A DNA stretch of 64,000 nucleotides from Paenibacillus montanisoli. Lineage in GTDB: Bacteria; Bacillota; Bacilli; Paenibacillales; Paenibacillaceae. Positions 26,097 through 34,707 of the stretch are shown here, in pieces. The stretch is from contig NZ_QLUW01000002.1 in the NCBI RefSeq assembly GCF_003268025.1, forward strand, positions 1,240,001 through 1,304,000, given 5' to 3'. The position numbers and the translations under genes are program-made. The notes below the pieces were generated by a model, which made no database searches, was not told where the DNA came from, and was given only the letters and a program-made list of their open reading frames with translations. Each line of letters starts with the position of its first letter. The stretch's first letter is position 1.

Positions 26097-27200
26097 CTAG
26101 CTTATACCTCCTGCTGCCAATGCTTGCTCGCGAACGTCGGCAGGCGCGACGGTTCTTTTCTGCAGCGCGGCTTGATGGATCGCTTCCAATACTTCCTGGT
26201 TGCGGTAGCCGTCCGGAAGGGACGGCAGCTCCTCGCGGACATGGCCGCGGATCATATCGACGAAATCCTGCATTTGCGTGATGTGATACTGCTCGGGCAC
26301 TTTATGAACGCCGTTCACGCTGATCGCCGGATCCCCTGCGTCAGCCTGCGGCTGAATCCAGGTCAGCTCCTGGCCCCGCTCGCAGCTGACCGAGATCGTG
26401 CCGAGGTCGCCATATACGGTCACTTCCAGCTGGTTGCCGGAGCCATAAGCGTTGCGCGACGTTTGGAATACGCCGGCCGCGCCGCATTCCAGCGATGCCA
26501 GGAAGCCCGTAAAATCATCCACGTCGACGGTGCCTTCCTTCCCCGTTGCCGGATTGGGACGGTTAACGATAAACGTCTTCATCTGTGCCGACACTTCCGA
26601 AATTTCGCCGACAATAAACCGGGCTGCGTCAACCATGTGCGAGCCGAGATCGCCGAGCGCGCCCGTTCCGGTCATTGCGCTTTGATAGCGCCAGTTCATC
26701 GGCGTGCCGACCATCGCTACGCCCCAGGACTGCAAATACTGAACGAAGATATGGCGGACCGTGCCAAGCTTGCCCGCGCGGATCAAATCGCGTGCATAGC
26801 GGAAGGAAGGCACGTACCTGTAAGAAAAGCCGACCATCGACGGGATCCGATTTTGCTCATATAGCTGGTATAGATCGAACGCTTCTTCATATGTCCGGGT
26901 GAACGGCTTCTCGGTCATAAACGGCTTCCCGTGCCGCAAACAGCATTTGACGATCGCATGATGAACGATATTCGGCGTAATGGACAAGACGGCATCCACG
27001 TCGCGGTCCGCAATGATCGCTTCAAAGTTGGTGTAACGCTTCCCCGCCGAAATGCCGAGCTTATCGCCTGCCCGTTCGACGGCCTCCTCGTTCGCATCGC
27101 ATATTGCCGCTACGCTGACGCCCTCGATTTTGGCCAAATGCTCCATGTGCACGTTCGCCATGCCGCCCATTCCGATAATGCCGATCCTGATCTCTTTCAT
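26097..27200 (-). CDS. Gfo/Idh/MocA family dehydrogenase in the sugar operon
   Basis: An NAD(P)-dependent sugar or inositol oxidoreductase. The Rossmann motif is [17 protein letters not shown], followed by the family signature [13 protein letters not shown] (catalytic Lys) and the substrate-domain stretch [19 protein letters not shown] with its HMVD motif. The start at 27200 is chosen because GGGGAG lies a few bases upstream; the ATG 12 bp earlier sits almost on the GAGGG. It is sandwiched between the solute-binding lipoprotein gene (22 bp) and thuA (1 bp), so it probably oxidises the imported sugar or its hydrolysis product. A ThuB-like 3-dehydrogenase role is an inference from this pairing. 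Confidence 0.92.
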   Translation of the reverse strand: MKEIRIGIIGMGGMANVHMEHLAKIEGVSVAAICDANEEAVERAGDKLGISAGKRYTNFEAIIADRDVDAVLSITPNIVHHAIVKCCLRHGKPFMTEKPFTRTYEEAFDLYQLYEQNRIPSMVGFSYRYVPSFRYARDLIRAGKLGTVRHIFVQYLQSWGVAMVGTPMNWRYQSAMTGTGALGDLGSHMVDAARFIVGEISEVSAQMKTFIVNRPNPATGKEGTVDVDDFTGFLASLECGAAGVFQTSRNAYGSGNQLEVTVYGDLGTISVSCERGQELTWIQPQADAGDPAISVNGVHKVPEQYHITQMQDFVDMIRGHVREELPSLPDGYRNQEVLEAIHQAALQKRTVAPADVREQALAAGGIS

Positions 27201-27222
27201 GTTGCTCCCCATCCCTCAAATC

Positions 27223-28767
27223 TTATTGATTGGCTTTCGCCCATTCATCCAGCTGCTTCTGCTTCTCCGCAATGATTTTGTCCATGCCGGCCGCCTTCAT
27301 CTTCTCGATGAATTCCGAAATGTATTTCTCCGGATCGACGGAGCCGGTCACGATGACGTTCTTGAATTCCTTCTCCACGTTGCTTGTCGCCGCTATTTCG
27401 GTTTTGACGGGCTCCGCATTGAAAGCAAAACCTAGCGCGCGGGACTTCTCCGCGCCTTTGTTGTATGCCGCGTAAGCTTCCCATTTCTGCGGGTCTTCGC
27501 TGGCCCAGAGATGCACGAGCGGCAGGTTGCCGAGCATCCAATTCCGGGTCGGCGGGTAACCGGAGCTGCCGGCATCGACGCCTTCCGGGAAATCGATCAC
27601 GTTGTCGGACTTCTTCACATAATGCTTGCCCTCGATGCCGTTGATCAGCAGGTTCATTATGTCTTTGTCCGTGTAGAGCAGGTTGACGAATTGCATGGCG
27701 CGCGCCGGATCCTTCGACGTTCTGGAAATGGCCAGCACGGCGCTTGTCGCGTCCGTCGTGCTTGTAAACGGCGTTGCTAACTGAACTTCAACGAGCTCTG
27801 TGCCTTGATTGCGGGAATTATCCAGATTAGAGCCCGGCTTAAACGAGCCCGTTTGCGCGAAAGCTTTGCCGGCGCCGAGCGCCTTGCCGATATCCTGCAG
27901 CGTTGCTGCGTCTTTATTGATATAGCCGGCCTCGTACCATTTGCGCATCAGCTTCGCGTATTCCATGTATTTTGGATCTTCGATTTTATTAATGACCTTC
28001 AGTTCGGTTCCGGAGCGAACCAGCTCGCCCGGACCTTCGCCAAGCATATCGTAGTAGCCGTAATCGAGAATCATCGCCGATGGAGAGGCGCCGCCCGTCG
28101 TAATGAACGGAGTCACGCCCGGTTCGTTTTCTTTAATCGTCTTGAAGAGCGGTTCCATGTCGGCAAGCTCTTTCACTTGGGACAGGTCGAATTTATATTT
28201 TTCGACGAGGTCCTTTCGAAGGATCAGGCCTTTATCCGCCGCAAACTCTTTGTTCGCAACCATGCCGTACAGTTTGCCGCCTACGCGAGCCGCATCGACA
28301 ATCGCCGGATCGATCGTTTTCAAGAAATCCTGGCCGTATTGGTTAACCAAATCGTCCAATGGGATGAATTGCCCCTTGGCCACCTGCTGCGTGAAACCGA
28401 ACCACCCTGCGGTGAACATCAGGTCGAACGGCTCGTCGGAGGCGAACATCAGATTCGTCTTGTCGCCCCAAGCGCTCCAGTCGATCGATTTGATCTCAAG
28501 CGTTGCGTTTATTTTTTTCGTTAAAATTTTGTTGACTTCGTCCAGAACAAGCTTCTGATCCTTCGGCTCCGGCCCTGGAAATACCATCACGATATTGTAA
28601 GGGTCCAGCTTCGAGTCTCCGGATGCGTTCGTGCTCTTGTTTGCGTTTGCGCTGTTGCCAGCATCCGCGGAATTCGCGTTGTTGTTCCCTCCGTTGCTGC
28701 CGCAGCCTGCTGCGACAAGCGAACATGCGAGCAGAAGAGGAAGAACGAGATGATGCCTTTTGCCCAT
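27223..28767 (-). CDS. Sugar ABC transporter solute-binding lipoprotein (LplA-like)
   Basis: A 514-residue extracellular solute-binding protein of the LplA type with a C-terminal DUF3502-like region, characteristic of Paenibacillus oligosaccharide importers. The signal peptide ends in the lipobox VAAGC, followed by an Asn/Ala/Ser-rich linker. Conserved stretches are LTKKINATLEIKSIDWSAWGDKTNLMFASDEPFDLMF and the ISRTSKDPARAMQFVNLLYTDK region. GGGAGGG lies 7 nt before the ATG. It is the third transporter gene after the two permeases. The ligand is probably a mono- to oligosaccharide but cannot be named. Confidence 0.93.
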   Translation of the reverse strand: MGKRHHLVLPLLLACSLVAAGCGSNGGNNNANSADAGNSANANKSTNASGDSKLDPYNIVMVFPGPEPKDQKLVLDEVNKILTKKINATLEIKSIDWSAWGDKTNLMFASDEPFDLMFTAGWFGFTQQVAKGQFIPLDDLVNQYGQDFLKTIDPAIVDAARVGGKLYGMVANKEFAADKGLILRKDLVEKYKFDLSQVKELADMEPLFKTIKENEPGVTPFITTGGASPSAMILDYGYYDMLGEGPGELVRSGTELKVINKIEDPKYMEYAKLMRKWYEAGYINKDAATLQDIGKALGAGKAFAQTGSFKPGSNLDNSRNQGTELVEVQLATPFTSTTDATSAVLAISRTSKDPARAMQFVNLLYTDKDIMNLLINGIEGKHYVKKSDNVIDFPEGVDAGSSGYPPTRNWMLGNLPLVHLWASEDPQKWEAYAAYNKGAEKSRALGFAFNAEPVKTEIAATSNVEKEFKNVIVTGSVDPEKYISEFIEKMKAAGMDKIIAEKQKQLDEWAKANQ

Positions 28768-28830
28768 TTGAATACCCTCCCGATGATCTCTTAGTTTCTT
28801 TATACTAAACCGGAACGGATCGTTCCGGAC

Positions 28831-29730
28831 TTAGCCTTTCACCGCGCCTACCGTTAAGCCTTGCACAATGTACTTCTGGAAGAACGGATAAGCCAAAATA
28901 ATCGGCCCGATCCCGATGATGGCCATCGCCATCCGGATCGTTTCGGTCGGCGCGTTCGCCAGCAGCTGCGACTGCCCGGAATTGCCCGCCTGACTCAGCA
29001 GCACTTGAATGTCCAGCAGCGTCTTGTTCAACAAGTACTGGATGCTGAAATTTTGCGCATCGCTGATGAAGATCAAGCTGTTGTACCAGTCGTTCCAATA
29101 AGCCAGCGTACTGAATAGGCCGATGGTGGACAGAACGGGCAGCGACAAACGCAGGATGATTTGCCAGAAGATCCGAAGCTCCCCGGCTCCGTCTATGGAA
29201 GCAGACTCGATGATCGACGGCGGAATCGTATTCATAAAGAAAGTGCGCATGATGAGAATATTGAAGCCGCTCATGAGCAAATTCGGGATGATCAGCGCCA
29301 GCAGCGTGTTGTCGATGCTCAAATATTTGGTATACACGAGATACCACGGCACCAAGCCGCCATTGAACAGCATGGTGAAGAATACATAGAAAGTCATGCC
29401 GGTCCGGAACGGAAAATCGCGTCTGGACAGCGGATAGGCGAACAACGCCGTCATGAGCAGCGAGCTTATCGTACCCGCTGCCGTCACGAGAATCGTGACC
29501 CCGTACGCTCGCAGAATCGTGTGCGAATCCTGGAACAGGAACCGGTACGCGCTGAAATCAATCTGATGCGGAAGAATCGAATAGCCGTGAATGAGCAGCG
29601 ACTTTTCCTCCGTAATCGAAACCATAAAAACCAGCAGAAGAGGGAAGACCGTAGCGGCGATATAAACCAGAAACAGCAGGTGTATCATCCACTGCATGCT
29701 CCGTCCCCTTGAAATTACGTTCATGTTCAT
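28831..29730 (-). CDS. Sugar ABC transporter permease (LplC/YtcP-like)
   Basis: The second inner-membrane permease of the importer (MalG branch). There are six predicted helices and the EAA loop IIESASIDGAGELRIFWQIILRLSLP, which contacts the ATPase. The characteristic SMLMTALFAYPLSRRDFPFR-like stretch and FFNGGLVPWYLVYTK-like region match the YtcP/LplC group. The ATG at 29730 is preferred because AAGGGG is just upstream; an ATG 30 bp earlier would overlap the other permease gene by 14 bp without a ribosome site. The next ATG, 6 bp in, is also possible. It forms a heterodimer with the preceding permease. Confidence 0.93.
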   Translation of the reverse strand: MNMNVISRGRSMQWMIHLLFLVYIAATVFPLLLVFMVSITEEKSLLIHGYSILPHQIDFSAYRFLFQDSHTILRAYGVTILVTAAGTISSLLMTALFAYPLSRRDFPFRTGMTFYVFFTMLFNGGLVPWYLVYTKYLSIDNTLLALIIPNLLMSGFNILIMRTFFMNTIPPSIIESASIDGAGELRIFWQIILRLSLPVLSTIGLFSTLAYWNDWYNSLIFISDAQNFSIQYLLNKTLLDIQVLLSQAGNSGQSQLLANAPTETIRMAMAIIGIGPIILAYPFFQKYIVQGLTVGAVKG

Positions 29731-29746
29731 TTTCCCCTTTGCTCCG

Positions 29747-30691
29747 TTAAAATAGTGCATGCTCGTTGTTGACCTTGCGCACGATGGCGTTCACGCCGAA
29801 CACGAGCAGGAAGCCGAGTACCGACTGGTATAGCCCTGCGGCGGAAGCCATGCCGATGTCGCCCATTTGGAGCAAAGCTCTGTACACGTACGTATCGATG
29901 ACATCCGTTGTCGACATCAGTGCGCCGGAGTTCATCGGAACCTGGAAGAACAAGCCGAAGTCCGCATTGAAAATCCGGCCGACCTGCAGCAGCGTCAGCG
30001 TCATGATGACCGGCATGATGAGCGGAACCGTAATGGAACGCACTTGCTGCCATTTGCTTGCCCCGTCCAGTACCGCGGCCTCGTAATATTCCGAATCGAT
30101 GCCGACGATCGCCGCGAGATAGACGATGCTGAAATAGCCGATGCTCTTCCAAGCGTTGACGATGACGAGGATATACGGCCAATACTTCGGCTCGCTATAC
30201 CATGAAATCGCATCGATTCCGAGCGGCTCCAGGATCAGCTTATTGACGAATCCGAATTCAACGCTGAGGAAGCTGAATACGAGATAGCCGATGATAACGG
30301 CGGACAACAGGTAGGGCAGCAAAATAATGCTTTGATAAAATCGCGACACAAGCTTGCGCCGGATAGCGTTCAGAAGAATCGCGACCGTTACGGCCATTAC
30401 GACGTTAATGACGATAAACACCGCATTATAGAGAACCGTATTGCGGGTGATGATGAACGCGTTCTCCGTTTTGAACAGAAACTCGAAGTTTTTGAACCCG
30501 ACCCATTCGCTGCCCAATATTCCTTTCGTATAGCTAAGATCCTTGAAAGCAATGATGACCCCGAACATCGGCAGGTAGTTGTTGATCAGAAAATAAAGCA
30601 GTCCCGGAATCGTCATGATGATCAAGACCCGGTACTTGACGATAGCCTTCCATAGTGAGCCTCTCTTCGCAGCGCTGGGCACCGTTCGCAT
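29747..30691 (-). CDS. Sugar ABC transporter permease (LplB-like)
   Basis: The first permease of the importer (MalF branch), 314 residues with six membrane segments. The family start YRVLIIMTIPGLLYFLINNYLPMFGVIIAFKD is clear, and the EAA loop is YYEAAVLDGASKWQQVRSITVPLI. It is the first gene of the permease-permease-binding protein-dehydrogenase-ThuA operon. The upstream 100 bp has a fair -10 (TAGAAT) but no good -35, as expected for a promoter that needs an activator; the AraC-type regulator encoded next door is the obvious candidate. No ATPase gene is in the operon, so a shared MsmX-type ATPase must energise it. Confidence 0.94.
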   Translation of the reverse strand: MRTVPSAAKRGSLWKAIVKYRVLIIMTIPGLLYFLINNYLPMFGVIIAFKDLSYTKGILGSEWVGFKNFEFLFKTENAFIITRNTVLYNAVFIVINVVMAVTVAILLNAIRRKLVSRFYQSIILLPYLLSAVIIGYLVFSFLSVEFGFVNKLILEPLGIDAISWYSEPKYWPYILVIVNAWKSIGYFSIVYLAAIVGIDSEYYEAAVLDGASKWQQVRSITVPLIMPVIMTLTLLQVGRIFNADFGLFFQVPMNSGALMSTTDVIDTYVYRALLQMGDIGMASAAGLYQSVLGFLLVFGVNAIVRKVNNEHALF

Positions 30692-30792
30692 CCTTCATCT
30701 CTCCAAACTTCGTTGTGAATATAGCTTTATTCTAGTCCGCTTCTGCATTTCGACCTACTCGTATGGTGACATCCTCGATACCGATTATGACA

Positions 30793-30834
30793 AATAATAA
30801 AAGCCCGTCCGGAGGTTGCTCCAGACGGGCTTTA
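30793..30834 (-). terminator. Terminator of the two-component operon
   Basis: Arms of about 16 bp with one mismatch (AAAGCCCGTCTGGAG and CTCCGGACGGGCTTT) around a short loop are followed by TATTATTT on the minus strand, 17 bp after the response-regulator stop. It insulates the regulatory pair from the transporter operon. Confidence 0.92.
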
Positions 30835-30850
30835 GCATGTATGGCTCGTT

Positions 30851-32476
30851 CTAATTTTCCTTGGCAAACTGTCTCCGGTATTCTTGCGGGTTCATCCCGT
30901 AGTACTTACGGAACAGCTTGGAGAAGTGAGAGAAGTTCGTATAATGAAATGCCTTCGCGATATTGCTTACCGACTCCTCGGTGTACAGCAGCATCTCCTT
31001 CGCTTTCTTCATCCGCTCCTCGACGATGTAGTCGGTCAAGCTGACGCCGGCTTCTTTCTTGAACAGCCGTGACAAGTACGCGGAGTTAATATGGGCGAAC
31101 GCGGCTAATTCCTCACGGGAAAGATCATCAAACAGCCGGTCAATAATATAGCGCTTCACCTTATCGACGACCGAAGATTCCGTATCTAGCAGCGACAAAT
31201 GCATCGTAACGGTATCGATCATGCGCTGCGTGCGCTCCTGCAGCGAATGGAGCGACCTGATCGCGCTCGCTTCGTCCAGCATGGAGCCGTCCGGAAACAC
31301 CGTCCCGACCGAAATGCCCCTCTTATGCAGCACATAGTATACGGTTTGCAGCAGCGCATGATAGAAGGCGCGCAGCGTTTCGCTCGTGACGTTCGCATCG
31401 CTGCGCAGGTTCGCGAATACTTCATCGGATAAAGCGAGCAGTTCGTCCCGCTTCGCATGCTCTAACAGCTCCGACCATTGGAATAGAGCGGGCAGGCTCG
31501 TCTCGCGCGCCTCCGCCGGCTGCTCCTTGAAGAACAGCACAGCTTGCGAGCGCGTGACATTATGGTGTTCCATCTGAATTAGAGCGTTATACAGCCTAGA
31601 CACTTCATTCAAAGGCACCCAATCGCCGATGTAGCAGGATAATGTGCAGTACAAATAAGTCGCGCAGGCTTCGATATACCGCGTGCAGCGCTTCTTGATT
31701 TCATCATAATGCAGCCTGCCCTTGCCCGCTTCGCCGCCGCTTGGATCATCGAAGAACAGCGCGAATTGGACGCCGCTGCCATCCTGCAGCACCTGCCCGG
31801 GCATGCCGGCGAGCAGCAGCTCGTCCGCTGTATTGCGGAGCGCGAACTCCATCATCTCCTCGTCCCTCGTGTTCAGCGCCTTGCCCCACTGCTCGACGCC
31901 GATCAGAATCGGCAGCACGCGCGTATCCGCCGAAAGGGGCATCAGGCTGGCAGAGAGCGCGCGTTCGATGTTGTCCCGGGTCGGAATGAGCCGCTGCCAG
32001 AACAAGTCCTGCCAGAACCGTTCATACAGCAAGTCCTTGCTCTTCTCCCACTTGGCGTATACCTGCTCGTAGGCTTCGCTCCGCTTCTTCGCGTCCTGCG
32101 CGGCAGCCACCTTGTCCAGCGCGCTATGCGCTGTGTCCTGCAGTTCGCGGTAATCGACCGGCTTGAGCAAATAATCGAAGCTCCCTAAATGAACGGCCCG
32201 CTGCGCATATTTAAAGTCGGCGTGGCAAGTCAGGAAGATCGTTTCCATCTCTAGCTGCTGCTCCTTGACCCACTCCATCAGACTAATACCGCTGCCTCCC
32301 GGCATTTCAATATCGCATACCATGACATCGATCGGCGTCTGCCGAAGAATTTGCTTCGCTTGCTCCGCGTTATGAGCTTCATAGATGGCTCCGAACCCCA
32401 GTTTGTCCCAATCGACGCCGCTCTTTAAACCTTCGATCGCAAACCATTCGTCATCTACCAGAAGCAGATTGTACAT
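30851..32476 (-). CDS. AraC-type response regulator (YesN-like)
   Basis: A 541-residue regulator with an N-terminal receiver domain: acidic pocket D8-D9, phospho-acceptor D55 in VMVCDIEMPGGSG, and the conserved Lys in YLLKPVDY. A long middle region has no recognised motif. The C-terminal AraC/XylS pair of helix-turn-helix motifs reads LSREELAAFAHINSAYLSRLFKKEAG, then VSNIAKAFHYTNFSHFSKLFRKYYGMNPQEYRR. It starts one base after the sensor-kinase stop, so the two are translationally coupled. By the general rule for YesMN pairs in Paenibacillaceae it should activate the adjacent sugar-transport operon when the substrate is sensed. Confidence 0.95.
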   Translation of the reverse strand: MYNLLLVDDEWFAIEGLKSGVDWDKLGFGAIYEAHNAEQAKQILRQTPIDVMVCDIEMPGGSGISLMEWVKEQQLEMETIFLTCHADFKYAQRAVHLGSFDYLLKPVDYRELQDTAHSALDKVAAAQDAKKRSEAYEQVYAKWEKSKDLLYERFWQDLFWQRLIPTRDNIERALSASLMPLSADTRVLPILIGVEQWGKALNTRDEEMMEFALRNTADELLLAGMPGQVLQDGSGVQFALFFDDPSGGEAGKGRLHYDEIKKRCTRYIEACATYLYCTLSCYIGDWVPLNEVSRLYNALIQMEHHNVTRSQAVLFFKEQPAEARETSLPALFQWSELLEHAKRDELLALSDEVFANLRSDANVTSETLRAFYHALLQTVYYVLHKRGISVGTVFPDGSMLDEASAIRSLHSLQERTQRMIDTVTMHLSLLDTESSVVDKVKRYIIDRLFDDLSREELAAFAHINSAYLSRLFKKEAGVSLTDYIVEERMKKAKEMLLYTEESVSNIAKAFHYTNFSHFSKLFRKYYGMNPQEYRRQFAKEN

Positions 32477-32477
32477 A

Positions 32478-34238
32478 TTAGCCCCCTCCTTTCTCCGGCT
32501 TCATGGGCGGCGATGAATAGGGCAGGCGAAGCGTGACGACCGTGCCCTTCGGTTGACCCCGCTCGAACAGCAGCTCGGCAGCCCCGCCGTACTGCAGCTT
32601 CAGCCGATGCCGCACGTTCCAGATGCCGAGATGGCCGTCTTCGAAATCCGCGTGGATATCCTCGCGCTGCAGCTCCTGCAGCTGATCTTCGGCAATGCCG
32701 ACGCCGTTATCGGCAATGGCGATTTCATAGTACGGAGCATCCTCGGCAGCTGCCGGCTTTGCGGCTACTTTAATCATGAAAAACTCCGGCCCCATCTCAA
32801 AGCCGTGCACGATAGCATTCTCGACGAACGGCTGCACGATCAGAGGCGGCAGCGTTTCCCGTTCCAGCCCCGGCGCGATCGTCAGCTCGTAGCGCAGATA
32901 TTGCGGAAAGCGGAGCTGCTGAATTTCCAGGTAACTTTGCAAATGCTCGAACTCAGTGTTGACGCTCACGCTGCTCAGATTCGTTCTCGTGACGAAGCGG
33001 AAATATTTTGAGATATGGGTCGCCATCTTCTTGATGAGGTCGGTCTTGTTCAGCTCCGCCAAATTATAGACGATATTGATGGCATTCAGCAGGAAATGCG
33101 GATTGATCTGTACCTGCAAATGCTTCAGCTCCGCCTTCTGCGTCCGGATATGCTCTTCGTACACATCGATCTTCAAGTCATGAACCTGCGACGCCATATC
33201 GTTGAACGTATCGTTGATGATGATGAATTCCTTTGAGCCCCCCGCCATCAGCCTCGTCTCAAGATCGCCGCGCTTGATTTGGCGCATCCCTTTGATCAGC
33301 TCGTACATCGGCTTCAGCAGCGTACGCTGGAGCAGCAGCAAGTAAACGGCAAGCACAGCCAAGCCGATTAGCGGGATGATGTAGAACAGCCTTTGAAAAT
33401 AAGGCAGCTGCTGCAGAAGCGTACTCTCCGGTACGAGCACAGCCAAGTGCAGCGGGGCATACCGGGACGCCGTCGCCACGAGCAGGTAATCGTTCTGACC
33501 GCTTGCGCGCAGCCTTATGTAGCGCTCGTTCTCAGCGGGTAACGGAAGCTTCCCGCCAGGAGAGTCTGTCTCCTGAATGCCAGCCTTCGTAAGCGGCGTA
33601 CCGTCGCTTGCGATAAATAGCGCCTGTCCCTGCTTGCCGAGAGATACATAGCTGAGCGGCACCATCAGCTTATCGAGCTCGGTCCAAGCGCCGACGACTT
33701 GGCCGTATTCCGTGGGTACGAGCCTCACGATGGCGAGCTCGCCGCCCTGGCGAATGATTCTCCACGTCTTCTCTCGCAGCTCCTTATCCGAATGGCTAGC
33801 AATGTAGCTCTTTAGCACCTGCGTCACTGACTCGAGTTTAGCTTCATCTCCTCCGCGAAAGGCCGTGCTCAGCAGCTCATTCTCCGCTCGGCCATACGCG
33901 TAAATCAGATTGACATTCGGATAGTTGACCAGATCCTGCGTCATTTTGTTTTGCACGCGCACCTTCGCGAAGAAGTAATCGGCGCTGCCAGGCTCTGATT
34001 TGCCGTAGCGCGGCAGGTTTTCGTTCAGCACGACGAAATTGTACAAGTAGGTTTCCGCATCGACAAGCGTGCGGTCGATCTCGTTCCGGTACATCGACAA
34101 CAGATTTTTATTCGATTGGCCGACTTCCTCCCGCACGACATCCATGGCATAAAAGTTGTTGTAGAGCAGCAATGCGAACAGCGGCACAGTAACCGACAAA
34201 AATCCGATGATAAGCTTCGTTCGAAGGGATGCCCGCAT
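32478..34238 (-). CDS. Sensor histidine kinase (YesM-like)
   Basis: A 586-residue membrane kinase with an N-terminal transmembrane helix (about 9-28), an extracellular Cache-like sensing domain to about 285, and a second helix (YIIPLIGLAVLAVYLLLL). A HAMP segment (LIKGMRQIKRGDLETRL) follows. The His-kinase domain has its phosphorylated H381 in LQVQINPHFLLNAINIVYNLA, and the ATP site carries PPLIVQPFVENAIVHG (N box) and IADNGVG. The ATG at 34238 has only a weak ribosome site (GGACGG). The extracellular domain probably senses a sugar directly or through the lipoprotein. Confidence 0.95.
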   Translation of the reverse strand: MRASLRTKLIIGFLSVTVPLFALLLYNNFYAMDVVREEVGQSNKNLLSMYRNEIDRTLVDAETYLYNFVVLNENLPRYGKSEPGSADYFFAKVRVQNKMTQDLVNYPNVNLIYAYGRAENELLSTAFRGGDEAKLESVTQVLKSYIASHSDKELREKTWRIIRQGGELAIVRLVPTEYGQVVGAWTELDKLMVPLSYVSLGKQGQALFIASDGTPLTKAGIQETDSPGGKLPLPAENERYIRLRASGQNDYLLVATASRYAPLHLAVLVPESTLLQQLPYFQRLFYIIPLIGLAVLAVYLLLLQRTLLKPMYELIKGMRQIKRGDLETRLMAGGSKEFIIINDTFNDMASQVHDLKIDVYEEHIRTQKAELKHLQVQINPHFLLNAINIVYNLAELNKTDLIKKMATHISKYFRFVTRTNLSSVSVNTEFEHLQSYLEIQQLRFPQYLRYELTIAPGLERETLPPLIVQPFVENAIVHGFEMGPEFFMIKVAAKPAAAEDAPYYEIAIADNGVGIAEDQLQELQREDIHADFEDGHLGIWNVRHRLKLQYGGAAELLFERGQPKGTVVTLRLPYSSPPMKPEKGGG

Positions 34239-34286
34239 AGCCGTCCATCACGCCGCTTTCCGGTAGTAGTTTGTTATAATGCCTCC

Positions 34287-34315
34287 ATTTTACATGAAGG
34301 CGGCTATACAGCCAA
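34287..34315 (-). promoter_or_regulatory. Probable SigA promoter of the two-component operon
   Basis: TTGGCT (34310-34315), a 17-bp spacer and TAAAAT (34287-34292), with the kinase start codon about 49 bp downstream. The hexamers are reasonable but not consensus. Confidence 0.55.
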
Positions 34316-34332
34316 ACGGTTACAAGACATAG

Positions 34333-34358
34333 CAAAAACGCCCCTGCATCGGGGGCGT
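34333..34358 (-). terminator. Terminator downstream of the rRNA methyltransferase gene
   Basis: ACGCCCC and GGGGCGT arms are followed by GTTTTTGC on the minus strand. It stands just upstream of the kinase promoter and about 350 bp after the methyltransferase stop, so that gene would have an unusually long 3' untranslated region holding the repeats at 34412-34597. Confidence 0.75.
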
Positions 34359-34411
34359 CAGGCTGTCGAAAAAGGAGTTTGACGCAATTGCCTCATGCCG
34401 CCAAACATACG

Positions 34412-34597
34412 CTAACGGTTGCCACGCACGTTATATAGCTTCAAAATGGCCCTTTTGAAATGCTAACGGTTCTCAGACACGCTAATTGGCGATTGGGGCA
34501 GCGTATTCTTCCGATTTGGGCCAAATAACGCCTCTGGCGACCGTTAGATTTTAAGAAAGGCTATTTTTATTTAAAAAAGAACTGGAGCATCCGTTAG
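34412..34597. repeat. Inverted pair of about 90-bp repeat units with CTAACGG ends
   Basis: The non-coding stretch between the kinase promoter and the methyltransferase gene (34239-34707) holds four copies of CTAACGG. Two read on the plus strand (34412, 34463) and two on the minus strand (34541-34547, 34591-34597). Within each pair the spacing is 50-51 bp. The halves also resemble each other between the heptamers: AAAATGGCCCTTTTGAAATG on one side and AAAATAGCCTTTCTTAAAAT on the other, read outward-in. This is the layout of a short mobile palindromic element or two inverted intergenic repeats. No open reading frame is convincing here. Confidence 0.7.
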
Positions 34598-34707
34598 AAT
34601 TTTCGGGCGATCTCTCATGCTAGAGCACGCCAATTAAACGATGGCGGGATTCTCTGCAATCTGAAGGAACACACTGCATCAGAGACTTTTCGCTTTCTCT
34701 GCCCCGG

